DNA of 64,000 nt from an uncultured Bacilli bacterium (GTDB lineage Bacteria > Bacillota_I > Bacilli_A > RF39 > UBA660). The DNA is taken from assembly GCA_934167875.1 (NCBI GenBank), contig CAKPMC010000008.1, positions 1 to 64,000 of the forward strand, written 5' to 3'. Numbering within the stretch: the stretch's first letter is position 1; every line of letters begins with the position of its first letter. Below, in pieces: positions 44,933-51,721 of the stretch. The notes beneath the pieces were generated by a model. It ran no database searches. It saw only the letters and a program-made list of their open reading frames with translations, and was not told the origin of the DNA. A program made the position numbers and the translations under genes.

Positions 44933-45679
44933 CTATCCTATTTTACTTAGATTTTTTAAAAAGTTTTTACTCTTTAAATACAAACCTGAATATTGATCAT
45001 AATAATCAGTAATAAACTCATTTAACTCTTTTTTTATTTCGTTAGATAATTCTAATTTAGTTATCTTACTAACATCAACATAAAAAAACATGCGAATTAA
45101 CTGAATAGTTTTGCTACTATATATTCTACCATCTTGATAACAGTTTTGGCAAACATAACCACCACTATTTGACGAAATAGTGACAATATTTTTAGTACTA
45201 CCACAAATACTACATCCATCAATATTAGGTCTAATTCCTAAAAAATCTAATAATTTAAGCTCATAAATATTAACTAAGATTTCTTCATCATACATTTCAT
45301 TTATTTTTTTTATAACAGATATTAGTAATTCATAAATTTTAGTAGCCTGTGTAAGTTCAACTTCTTTAAATATTTGTTCAGTTAAATCCAAAATATATGA
45401 AACATAACTAATCTTATTAATATCAGTTATAACATTTTTTAATGTATCTAAAACATCGGCACTTATTAAAGTAGATATACCTCCTTCTTTATAATAAAGA
45501 TTAAAATTACCATAAACAAGTTTACCGCTAACACCTCTTAATTTACTTTTAATATTACGACATCCCTTAGACATAACACTAATTAAGCCATAGTCTTTAG
45601 TTAAAATTTTCAGTATCTTGCTTGATTCACTATAGTTAGTTTCCCCTACTATAATGCCTTCTGTTTTTACGATTTTCAT
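44933..45679 (-). CDS. recO: DNA repair protein RecO
   Basis: A 248-residue protein helping RecA load on single-stranded DNA in the RecFOR pathway. The N-terminal OB fold (KTEGIIVGETNYSESSKILK), the central helical part and the zinc motif CSICGSTKNIV...GGYVCQNC (about residues 150-176) are visible. It begins inside yqzL (overlap of 44 bases) and is preceded by the era gene, as in Bacillus. Confidence 0.93.
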   Translation of the reverse strand: MKIVKTEGIIVGETNYSESSKILKILTKDYGLISVMSKGCRNIKSKLRGVSGKLVYGNFNLYYKEGGISTLISADVLDTLKNVITDINKISYVSYILDLTEQIFKEVELTQATKIYELLISVIKKINEMYDEEILVNIYELKLLDFLGIRPNIDGCSICGSTKNIVTISSNSGGYVCQNCYQDGRIYSSKTIQLIRMFFYVDVSKITKLELSNEIKKELNEFITDYYDQYSGLYLKSKNFLKNLSKIG

Positions 45680-45767
45680 AACTGTTACTTCTTTCTATTT
45701 TACCTAATAAATTGAAATATTTAATATCTCCTGTTTGCTTAAATAAATCCCATAATATTTTATCCAT
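45636..45767 (-). CDS. YqzL family small protein
   Basis: A 43-residue open frame starting MDKILWDLFKQTGDIKYFNL, preceded by AGGTGATAAAA. The MxxxLWxxFxQTGxxxxyxL pattern and the position between era and recO match YqzL of Bacillus (about 47 residues, function unknown). Its last 14 codons overlap the recO start region in another frame. Its start lies in the loop of a 10-bp inverted repeat (45749-45758 with 45782-45791), see findings. It is too short for routine gene calling. Confidence 0.75.
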   Translation of the reverse strand: MDKILWDLFKQTGDIKYFNLLGKIERSNSYENRKNRRHYSRGN

Positions 45768-45791
45768 TTTTATCACCTATTATATTATGGG
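45749..45791 (-). repeat. Inverted repeat enclosing the yqzL ribosome site and start
   Basis: CCCATAATAT (45749-45758) and ATATTATGGG (45782-45791) are perfect 10-base inverted arms. The 23-base loop between them on the transcript holds AGGTGAT and the yqzL ATG. Confidence 0.7.
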
Positions 45792-45797
45792 AATCAT

Positions 45798-46685
45798 TTA
45801 ACCTTCTAATTCATCTAAACCTAATTCTTTTAAATATTTTTCTCTATCACGCCAATTTTTAATAGTTTTAACAAATAATTCTAAATAAACTTTCTTACCA
45901 AAGTATTCTTCTAAATCACATCTAGCATCTATACCTATGTCTTTTAACATTGAAGCATTTTTTCCAACAATTATTTTTTTAATAGAATCACGATCTACTA
46001 TAATAGCAGCCTGTATTATAACTTTATCATTTTCTTCTATCTTTTTTTCAACTATACAAGTTACTGAATGTGGTACTTCTTCTCTTGTTTTTCTTAGTAC
46101 TTTCTCACGTATTATTTCACTTATATAAAAATTAGTAGAAATATTGGTAAATGTTTCATCTTCAAATATCTTACCATCATTAGGTAAATAATTTTTAATT
46201 GTTTTAATAAGAGCATCAACATTATCATTTTTTAAAGCTGAAATAGGAAAAATCTCACTAAAATCATATAAATCTTTATACTTCATTATAATTTCTAACA
46301 ATTTATCTTTAGCTATTCTATCTACTTTATTTAAAACTAAAATAATTGGTAATTTTTCCTCTTTTAGTCTATCTAAAATAAACATATCACCTTTACCAAT
46401 ACCTGCTTCAACATCAACTAAAAATAAAATCAAATCGACATTTTCACTAGTTGAATATGCCTTTTTATTTAAAATATTACCAAGCTTATTAATTGGTTTA
46501 TGAATACCAGGTGTATCTACAAAAACAATTTGACTATCACTATCTTCATAAACACCTTGAATAATATTTCTAGTAGTTCCAGCTTTGTTTGAAGTAATAG
46601 CAAGTTTAGTTTCTAATATCGAATTTAGTAAAGTACTCTTTCCTACATTTGGTCTACCTACAATACTAACATAACCACTTCTCAT
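45798..46685 (-). CDS. era: GTPase Era
   Basis: A 295-residue GTPase that binds the 16S rRNA 3' end and assists 30S assembly. G motifs: GRPNVGKSTLLNSIL (about residues 10-24), AGTTRN, DTPGIHKP (G3, about 57-64), NKVD (G4) and SALKNDN (G5). The C-terminal KH domain includes IIVGKNASMLKDIGIDARCD and GKKVYLELFVK. Its start overlaps the cdd stop by 4 bases. A 10-bp inverted repeat lies just downstream. Confidence 0.97.
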   Translation of the reverse strand: MRSGYVSIVGRPNVGKSTLLNSILETKLAITSNKAGTTRNIIQGVYEDSDSQIVFVDTPGIHKPINKLGNILNKKAYSTSENVDLILFLVDVEAGIGKGDMFILDRLKEEKLPIILVLNKVDRIAKDKLLEIIMKYKDLYDFSEIFPISALKNDNVDALIKTIKNYLPNDGKIFEDETFTNISTNFYISEIIREKVLRKTREEVPHSVTCIVEKKIEENDKVIIQAAIIVDRDSIKKIIVGKNASMLKDIGIDARCDLEEYFGKKVYLELFVKTIKNWRDREKYLKELGLDELEG

Positions 46686-47083
46686 TTTAAATTTTCCTCT
46701 CCAAAACTATTAGGAGTTAAATCTTTTAAAATATATTTATTATTTTCTCCTAATACATTATAACTAATAATTTCTAAATCTAAATTACAATAATCAACCA
46801 AAGCTTGTCTACATATAAAACAAGGTGTGATGATATCTTTAGTTTGATTTAAAATATAAATCTTTTTAAAATTTTCTTTTTTATAGCCATTGGCTATTGC
46901 ACTAAATATAGCACATCTTTCAGCACAAACACCAGCTTGTGGTGAACTAGTCTCAATATTAACTCCAGGCCATAGGGAATTATCATCACACTCTAAAATT
47001 ACAGCTACAGGGTAATGATAATATTTACTACTTGAGTTTTTAATAATATTATTTAACTTTTCAAAAACAGTATTATTTTCCAT
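46682..47083 (-). CDS. cdd: Cytidine deaminase
   Basis: A 133-residue enzyme converting cytidine or deoxycytidine to uridine forms. The zinc/catalytic motifs are GVCAERCAIFSAIANG (Cys-Ala-Glu, about residues 51-66) and TPCFICRQAL (PCxxC, about 86-95). The C-terminal part is short. It is 9 bases after the diacylglycerol kinase gene and overlaps era by 4 bases, the same order as in Bacillus (dgkA-cdd-era). Confidence 0.93.
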   Translation of the reverse strand: MENNTVFEKLNNIIKNSSSKYYHYPVAVILECDDNSLWPGVNIETSSPQAGVCAERCAIFSAIANGYKKENFKKIYILNQTKDIITPCFICRQALVDYCNLDLEIISYNVLGENNKYILKDLTPNSFGEENLK

Positions 47084-47092
47084 ATAATCTCC

Positions 47093-47488
47093 TTAAAATA
47101 ATGCAATAATTTTAGGAATAAAAATAATTCCAGCAACAAACAAAGAACTAACAGATAAAACAAGTGATGCTCCACTAGCACAATCTTTAGCTATTTTAGC
47201 AAGAGGATTAGTTTTAGTAGTTTCTAAATCTACACACGCTTCAATAGCACTATTAATTAATTCACAAGCTATAACCATACCAATACATATAACAATTAAA
47301 CATAGCTCAATTTTAGAAACTTTAAGAATGAAACTAACAATAAATGCTAAAACTGTTGCTATCATCATTATTAATATATTTCGTTCATTCTCTATAGCAT
47401 AAATAATTCCATCTACAGCATGATGAAAACTTTTTACATATTTTTCAATAAAATTACCATTGTCTTTTCTTCTTTTAATCTTATGCAT
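47093..47488 (-). CDS. dgkA: Diacylglycerol/undecaprenol kinase (DgkA family)
   Basis: A 131-residue membrane kinase with three helices. The signature residues are seen in YAIENERNILIMMIATVLAF and VIACELINSAIEACVDLETT (about residues 71-90). In Gram-positive bacteria this family (DgkA of Bacillus) mainly phosphorylates undecaprenol. ATG 47488 is preferred (basic start MHKIKRRKDNGNFIEKYVKS), overlapping ybeY by 8 bases; an in-frame ATG at 47521 lies inside ybeY. The next gene cdd follows after 9 bases. Confidence 0.9.
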   Translation of the reverse strand: MHKIKRRKDNGNFIEKYVKSFHHAVDGIIYAIENERNILIMMIATVLAFIVSFILKVSKIELCLIVICIGMVIACELINSAIEACVDLETTKTNPLAKIAKDCASGASLVLSVSSLFVAGIIFIPKIIALF

Positions 47489-47945
47489 CTTGTTCACTAC
47501 CCCTTCTAATACCAAACTCATTTAGAATATCTTCCTGTTTAGAAAACATTATTTTTTCTTCTTCTTTTTCCATATGATCATATCCTAATAAGTGAAGTAA
47601 ACCATGAATAGATAAAAAAGCGAGTTCTCTTAAGAATGAATGACCATATTCTTTAGCTTGTTCTTCTGCTCTTTCAACACAAATATAAATATCACCTAAT
47701 ACTCTATGATCTAAAGTAATTGTTTCATTATCTTCAAGTGCAAAACTAATAACATCAGTAACACGATCAACATGACGATAATTCCTATTTATTTCATGAA
47801 TAGTATCACTATCTACAAAAATAATATTAAATTCAACATTTTCAAGTTTTTCTCTTTTAAGAGCAAATGCTAATAGTTCATATATTATTTTAGTTTCCTT
47901 TTCTAAATTATAATTTGTTTCATTAAAAATTTCATAAATATTCAT
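47481..47945 (-). CDS. ybeY: Endoribonuclease YbeY (rRNA maturation factor)
   Basis: A 154-residue zinc endoribonuclease needed for 16S rRNA 3' processing and ribosome quality control. The zinc site HGLLHLLGYDHMEKEEE (HGxLHLxGYDH, about residues 119-135) is complete, as is NRNYRHVDRVTDVISFALED. The start is ATG 47945, which overlaps the VanZ stop in an ATGA arrangement; an upstream in-frame ATG at 48017 lies within vanZ. The C-terminus overlaps dgkA by 8 bases. Confidence 0.95.
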   Translation of the reverse strand: MNIYEIFNETNYNLEKETKIIYELLAFALKREKLENVEFNIIFVDSDTIHEINRNYRHVDRVTDVISFALEDNETITLDHRVLGDIYICVERAEEQAKEYGHSFLRELAFLSIHGLLHLLGYDHMEKEEEKIMFSKQEDILNEFGIRRGSEQDA

Positions 47946-48562
47946 CTTACTACCACCATCCATATATAACTTATAAATAATCCTACCAAAATAACTGACA
48001 TGATATTTAAAAACCAAGTCGATTTAAACGGCTTAGGAAGAGCATCGCCTAGGCAATCTATCACTCTATAAACGCCATACCCAAGTAAACCGCCAATACA
48101 ATTTAATAGTATATCATCAATGTCAAATACTCGTCCTATTAATAATTGTGTTGTCTCTACCGTAACTGATGCGAAAAAGACTAAACATAAAGCTTCCCAT
48201 GGCTTGTCCAGTTTAGCATACAAAGAAGCAAAAATACCATATGGAATAAAAAGTACAATATTACCAACTACATTTTTTATAAATAGTCTACTTCCTATTT
48301 TATAACGCATAATTTCCTTAAAAGGAACTAAATTATTACCACTAATATATAATGTTTGATCTTCAAAAGTAACAACTTGGAATAAACATAAAATATAAAT
48401 TAAAAATAGTAAAGTAAAAATTTCCTTATACAATATAAACGGTTTTTTATTCTTAACAATATCAATAACCCTAATAGAAGATAATGTTAATACTGATATT
48501 AAAACCATAGGCCAAGTAAATTCCATCACACTTTTAATGGTATTATCTAAGGGAGTAATCAT
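47942..48562 (-). CDS. VanZ-like family membrane protein
   Basis: A 206-residue protein with five to six membrane helices. VanZ-type hallmarks: NLVPFKEIMRYKIG (about residues 74-87), NIVLFIPYGIFASL and VTVETTQLLIGRVFDIDDIL followed by NCIGGLLGYGVY (about 130-163). VanZ-like proteins are linked to low-level teicoplanin resistance in one enterococcal cluster, but most have no known job. It overlaps ybeY by 4 bases. It occupies the place where Bacillus has phoH and the pgpH-like yqfF gene. Confidence 0.85.
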   Translation of the reverse strand: MITPLDNTIKSVMEFTWPMVLISVLTLSSIRVIDIVKNKKPFILYKEIFTLLFLIYILCLFQVVTFEDQTLYISGNNLVPFKEIMRYKIGSRLFIKNVVGNIVLFIPYGIFASLYAKLDKPWEALCLVFFASVTVETTQLLIGRVFDIDDILLNCIGGLLGYGVYRVIDCLGDALPKPFKSTWFLNIMSVILVGLFISYIWMVVVR

Positions 48563-48578
48563 TCAATCACCCAATTTC

Positions 48579-49733
48579 TTATTCATTTGGTAGTGTCTCA
48601 TTTATAATATTTTGATATTCCGTAATATCTTCATAAATTTTATAAAACATTACTATCTTTATTTTACTATTTTCTTCAGTTATTTTCAAATTTTTTTCAT
48701 ATAATATTTCAATATTATTGCCAATTTTTTCCATCAAACGATTTCTAGCTATATTAGAAGCCGCTGTAATAGCATTATCTTTAGTATATAGATAATCTAA
48801 TATTTCAGTTTCATTTTCTTCTAATAAGGAAATTGATATAGGAAATAAATTATTTTTTAAACTATATTTACTAACATAATTACTAGTTTTATATTTATTA
48901 AACTGAAACAAGTTAATATTCTTATTAAACCATCTAAATTGAATTAGTTTTTGCTTTCTACCCGTTATTTTCTCCTCATGATAATGATATGGTAATTCTA
49001 CTGTTACTGTATACCATGTTTCTGCATAAACAGTACCATTAGCTCTAGTAGTTCCAACTACATTTTCCTTATTGTGAATAGTACCACCTATTAAAATATC
49101 ACCTTTTTTAACATACTGATCTTTTTTAGCTATAATTTCTCCATCTGAAGAAACTATTTTCTTTATAATACCATTTTTCTTAGCTATAATATCTCGTGGT
49201 GATGTATCATTATTATCATCTTTTTGTTTTCTTTCTTCTACCTTAATTTGATACTTAGTACCTTGTCTTTCTATTTCTATCCAATCTATTTTATCATGAT
49301 ATTTTTTTAAAATATTTTCTTTTATTTTTTCTTTTTTTTGATATGAAACCGCAAAATGATATTTACTTATGCCCTCTTTGTCTAATTCAGTTAAAACTAA
49401 TTCTCTTAAGTCTTTATCATTATGAATAACTTCAACATCAAAAATAATATTGGTTAAACAATAAAATATTATAGAACCAATAACTATCATAATTAAGAAG
49501 ATAAGATACTTCTTAACAAACTGTTTTATATTAGCTACACCATAAGCCTTAATTATTTTAATATCATAAATAGTCTTTATTTTCTTTATCTTTTTATAGT
49601 CTTCTTCACTTACTTTAATAATAGCTTCTTTTTCGTGCATTTCCATGTTTAATATATTAATATGCATTTTATGTAAATTATAAATAAACCTAGGAATATC
49701 TTTTCCTATAATTTGTATATCGTAAAAACTCAT
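48579..49733 (-). CDS. yqfD: Sporulation protein YqfD
   Basis: A 384-residue protein of the YqfD family, expressed in the mother cell in Bacillus and needed for efficient sporulation. A soluble N-terminal part (SFYDIQIIGKDIPRFIYNLH) is followed by a single membrane helix (FLIMIVIGSIIFYCLTNIIF, about residues 94-113) and a large extracytoplasmic domain with GIIKKIVSSDGEIIAKKDQY. It starts immediately after yqfC (1-base gap), the order seen in Bacillus. Role here inferred from the family. Confidence 0.9.
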   Translation of the reverse strand: MSFYDIQIIGKDIPRFIYNLHKMHINILNMEMHEKEAIIKVSEEDYKKIKKIKTIYDIKIIKAYGVANIKQFVKKYLIFLIMIVIGSIIFYCLTNIIFDVEVIHNDKDLRELVLTELDKEGISKYHFAVSYQKKEKIKENILKKYHDKIDWIEIERQGTKYQIKVEERKQKDDNNDTSPRDIIAKKNGIIKKIVSSDGEIIAKKDQYVKKGDILIGGTIHNKENVVGTTRANGTVYAETWYTVTVELPYHYHEEKITGRKQKLIQFRWFNKNINLFQFNKYKTSNYVSKYSLKNNLFPISISLLEENETEILDYLYTKDNAITAASNIARNRLMEKIGNNIEILYEKNLKITEENSKIKIVMFYKIYEDITEYQNIINETLPNE

Positions 49734-49967
49734 TTATTTTTTAAATTCTATAGTTGAAAAAGTTCCAACTATAGCTATTTCATTATCTAATAATTTTTTC
49801 ACACGCAAGTCTTTGCCAGTAACATTTATATTAAAATCATTACTTGATAATGAAATTTTACTATCCTCCATATAATTAATTTTTTTATAATTAACAACAT
49901 TAAGCATATTATTTACATAAACAATTTTAAAATCATTATCGTTTATATAACGCATAACACTAAACAT
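49734..49967 (-). CDS. yqfC: YabP/YqfC family sporulation protein
   Basis: A 77-residue protein of the YabP/YqfC family. The end DLRVKKLLDNEIAIVGTFST and the middle SKISLSSNDFNINVTGKDLR match the typical YqfC layout. It lies directly upstream of yqfD, as in Bacillus. GGTGATAC precedes the ATG. It is shorter than YqfC of Bacillus (about 93), with a reduced N-terminus. Confidence 0.8.
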   Translation of the reverse strand: MFSVMRYINDNDFKIVYVNNMLNVVNYKKINYMEDSKISLSSNDFNINVTGKDLRVKKLLDNEIAIVGTFSTIEFKK

Positions 49968-49993
49968 AGTATCACCTATTTAAATGTATGAAA

Positions 49994-50018
49994 AAAAAGA
50001 CTAATTATTAGTCTTTTT
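49994..50018 (-). terminator. Intrinsic terminator after yqeY
   Basis: AAAAAGACTA / TAGTCTTTTT with a 5-base loop and a T run, just past the yqeY stop on the minus strand. Confidence 0.7.
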
Positions 50019-50019
50019 A

Positions 50020-50466
50020 TTAGCTATTAAGTTTTTCTTTTATTAAACTGGATACTAATCCCATATCAGCTTTACCTTTAACTAATGGTGTTACCTTGCC
50101 CATAACTTTACCCATATCTTTAATACCAGAAGGTTTTACTTCTTCAAATACTTGATTAATAATAGTTATAATTTCATCTTCTGATAATTGTTCTGGTAAA
50201 TATTTACTTAATATATCAATTTCTTCCTTAGTTTTATCAATTAAATCTTGGCGATTACCTTTTTCAAATTCCTTAATTGATTCATTTCTAGTCTTAATTT
50301 CTTTTGACACTACATCAATTAATAATTCATCATTTATTTCTTTTTTATGATCAATACTTTGAAGTTTGATAGCACCTTTTACGCCACGTAAAGTAGCTAG
50401 GCGAACACTATCTTTTGCTTTCATGGCTTCAATAATTTCTTTATCTAATTCTTGTACTAAATTCAT
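50020..50466 (-). CDS. yqeY: YqeY/GatB-related protein
   Basis: A 148-residue GatB/YqeY-domain protein of unknown precise role, related to the tail domain of the Glu-tRNA amidotransferase subunit. Recognisable stretches: KAKDSVRLATLRGVKGAIKL, YLPEQLSEDEIITIINQVFE and GKVMGKVTPLVKGKADMGLV. AAAGGAGGAAATT precedes the ATG. It follows rpsU, the arrangement found in Bacillus, with a partial terminator between them. Confidence 0.92.
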   Translation of the reverse strand: MNLVQELDKEIIEAMKAKDSVRLATLRGVKGAIKLQSIDHKKEINDELLIDVVSKEIKTRNESIKEFEKGNRQDLIDKTKEEIDILSKYLPEQLSEDEIITIINQVFEEVKPSGIKDMGKVMGKVTPLVKGKADMGLVSSLIKEKLNS

Positions 50467-50487
50467 AATTTCCTCCTTTATAGAAAA

Positions 50488-50510
50488 AGACTAATACTTA
50501 CGATTAGTCT
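50488..50510 (-). terminator. Hairpin between rpsU and yqeY (attenuating terminator)
   Basis: AGACTAAT / ATTAGTCT with a 7-base loop over the rpsU stop, then TTTTTC on the minus strand. It would lower yqeY relative to rpsU. Confidence 0.65.
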
Positions 50511-50704
50511 CTATTTTTATTAGCTTTGTTACGCTTACGAGTATTTTTAATGCCTTCTTTTTTAGCATTTCTTCTCTTAACGCCTGGCTTATCATAGCCT
50601 TCTCTTTTTTTGCATTCAGAAGGGACTCCATCTCTAGCAACTTTTTGTTTAAATTTCTTTAAAGCAAACTCAAGATTTCCATTTTTTACCGCTACCTGTG
50701 TCAT
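50504..50704 (-). CDS. rpsU: Ribosomal protein bS21
   Basis: A 66-residue basic protein of the small subunit, needed for initiation. It starts MTQVAVKNGNLEFALKKFKQ and ends in Lys/Arg-rich KNTRKRNKANKNRD; the middle contains KKREGYDKPGVKRRNAKKEG. ATG 50704 is chosen because AGGAGGGGAAATA directly precedes it; an upstream start is inside that site. A strong promoter (50737-50765) lies about 35 bases upstream, after the bacteriocin operon terminator. Confidence 0.95.
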   Translation of the reverse strand: MTQVAVKNGNLEFALKKFKQKVARDGVPSECKKREGYDKPGVKRRNAKKEGIKNTRKRNKANKNRD

Positions 50705-50736
50705 TATTTCCCCTCCTTCCGCTTTCACTACTATCG

Positions 50737-50765
50737 ATTATAACGCATATTATCCGATTTTTCAA
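50737..50765 (-). promoter_or_regulatory. Promoter of rpsU
   Basis: TTGAAA (50760-50765), 17-base spacer, TATAAT (50737-50742) on the minus strand. Confidence 0.85.
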
Positions 50766-50800
50766 CATTTTTTTCACAAATTTAACGCTTTAAATAAAAA

Positions 50801-50824
50801 GGATAGTGAATTTTTCACTATCCT
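50801..50824 (-). terminator. Terminator of the bacteriocin operon
   Basis: GGATAGTGAA / TTCACTATCC with a 4-base loop, directly after the stop of the last small gene; TTTTTATTT follows on the minus strand. Confidence 0.85.
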
Positions 50825-50995
50825 CTAAAAAACAACTAAGTCATATAAAAAATGAAAGAAAGTTCCGGTATATATGCCCAAGTTAAATATTGTATTTAAT
50901 AATAGATTAATAATAATTAAAATACAAGGGCTTAAAATAATAAAAAGAAGAATTTTAATACATTTATTGTTCTTAAGAGTATTTAATATTTGCAT
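50825..50995 (-). CDS. Small hydrophobic protein, candidate bacteriocin immunity protein
   Basis: A 56-residue frame. After a basic start (MQILNTLKNNKCIKILL) it has one strong membrane segment (IIIILSPCILIIINLLLN-like, about residues 16-36), followed by NLGIYTGTFFHFLYDLVVF. Its ATG overlaps the end of the second bacteriocin peptide gene by 13 bases, and it ends just before the operon terminator. Immunity proteins of class II bacteriocins are often short membrane proteins in this position, but I cannot show homology to one. It could instead be a signalling or accessory peptide; it lacks a double-Gly leader. Confidence 0.6.
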   Translation of the reverse strand: MQILNTLKNNKCIKILLFIILSPCILIIINLLLNTIFNLGIYTGTFFHFLYDLVVF

Positions 50996-51150
50996 AAATT
51001 CTTATTTCCAATACGTCTTAATGAACTACCTAAACTTTGACCAACTGAAAAAATAAATTTTCCTGTACCTGTAAGTGCATTAATTATAACACCAGTCCAA
51101 TTAAAACCACCTACTATGAGCATTAACTGACTATCATTAATTTTATTCAT
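50983..51150 (-). CDS. Double-glycine leader bacteriocin peptide 2
   Basis: A 55-residue peptide. The leader is MNKINDSQLMLIVGG with cleavage after GG at residue 15. The mature 40 residues begin FNWTGVIINALTGTGKFI and contain GQSLG, a GxxxG motif, then a basic tail with two Arg and LCKY at the end. TAGGAGGTAGT precedes the ATG, inside the end of the peptide 1 gene region (8 bases apart). It lies beside a C39-ABC exporter, so secretion and maturation as a bacteriocin is likely. The target is unknown. Confidence 0.75.
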   Translation of the reverse strand: MNKINDSQLMLIVGGFNWTGVIINALTGTGKFIFSVGQSLGSSLRRIGNKNLCKY

Positions 51151-51158
51151 ACTACCTC

Positions 51159-51296
51159 CTAATTACATCTTAATGGTCTAGCTATTCCATCTAAAATTCC
51201 AACTACAAAAATGGTTGCTGATACAATACTAGCAAAAGCCCAAAAACTAAAACCACCTTTTACTTTTTCTAATTCTTTTTCATCTAATTTTTTCAT
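51159..51296 (-). CDS. Double-glycine leader bacteriocin peptide 1
   Basis: A 45-residue peptide. The leader is MKKLDEKELEKVKGG, an almost ideal double-Gly leader (Leu/Glu/Val at the expected places), cleaved after residue 15. The mature 30 residues begin FSFWAFASIVSATIF and include GILDG (GxxxG) before a basic ARPLRCN end. ACAGGAGGAATTGG precedes the ATG, which overlaps the stop of the accessory gene as ATGA. The GxxxG motif in each of two adjacent peptides is the pattern of two-peptide class IIb bacteriocins. Confidence 0.78.
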   Translation of the reverse strand: MKKLDEKELEKVKGGFSFWAFASIVSATIFVVGILDGIARPLRCN

Positions 51297-51721
51297 CCAA
51301 TTCCTCCTGTCATAAATTTAATAATTTTATTTAAAATAGTACCCTCTTCCTTCAAAATATAACTATTACTAATAACAGCATCACTATCATATCCATCAAT
51401 ATTAATATAGATAGTTTGATAAACAACATTGTTAATATTATTATAATCTGTATCAACTTTTAAAACTTCATAATAATACTTAATATTATCAATATAAATA
51501 CTATTATTAGCTTTTAAGTAATTAATTTTTTCACTACTAACTATAATTGAAAAATAGTTATCAGTTTTAATAAGAGGATATTTATCATAAATATAAAATT
51601 TAAATTTACATAAAATAATTATTCCTACTATTAATAAAAACAAACTAATTAGTAAAATATGTCTCTTATTTTTAATTTCTCCTATTATTTTATAATCTTC
51701 AAAACTAAAATTATTTTTCAT
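51293..51721 (-). CDS. One-helix secretion accessory protein of the bacteriocin exporter
   Basis: A 142-residue protein with a short cytoplasmic start, one membrane helix (HILLISLFLLIVGIIILCKF, about residues 21-40) and a ~100-residue extracytoplasmic beta-rich domain (KTDNYFSIIVSSEKINYLK...). The layout resembles a very short HlyD/adaptor-type accessory protein without coiled coil; that relation is inferred from topology. Its start overlaps the exporter stop by 11 bases and its stop overlaps peptide 1 by 4 bases, so it is co-translated with both. Confidence 0.65.
   Translation of the reverse strand: MKNNFSFEDYKIIGEIKNKRHILLISLFLLIVGIIILCKFKFYIYDKYPLIKTDNYFSIIVSSEKINYLKANNSIYIDNIKYYYEVLKVDTDYNNINNVVYQTIYINIDGYDSDAVISNSYILKEEGTILNKIIKFMTGGIG

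Noticed and set aside
50874..51056. A plus-strand 60-codon frame in the bacteriocin region
   Set aside because: It is antisense to the small hydrophobic protein and peptide 2, which have ribosome sites, GG leaders and operon context.
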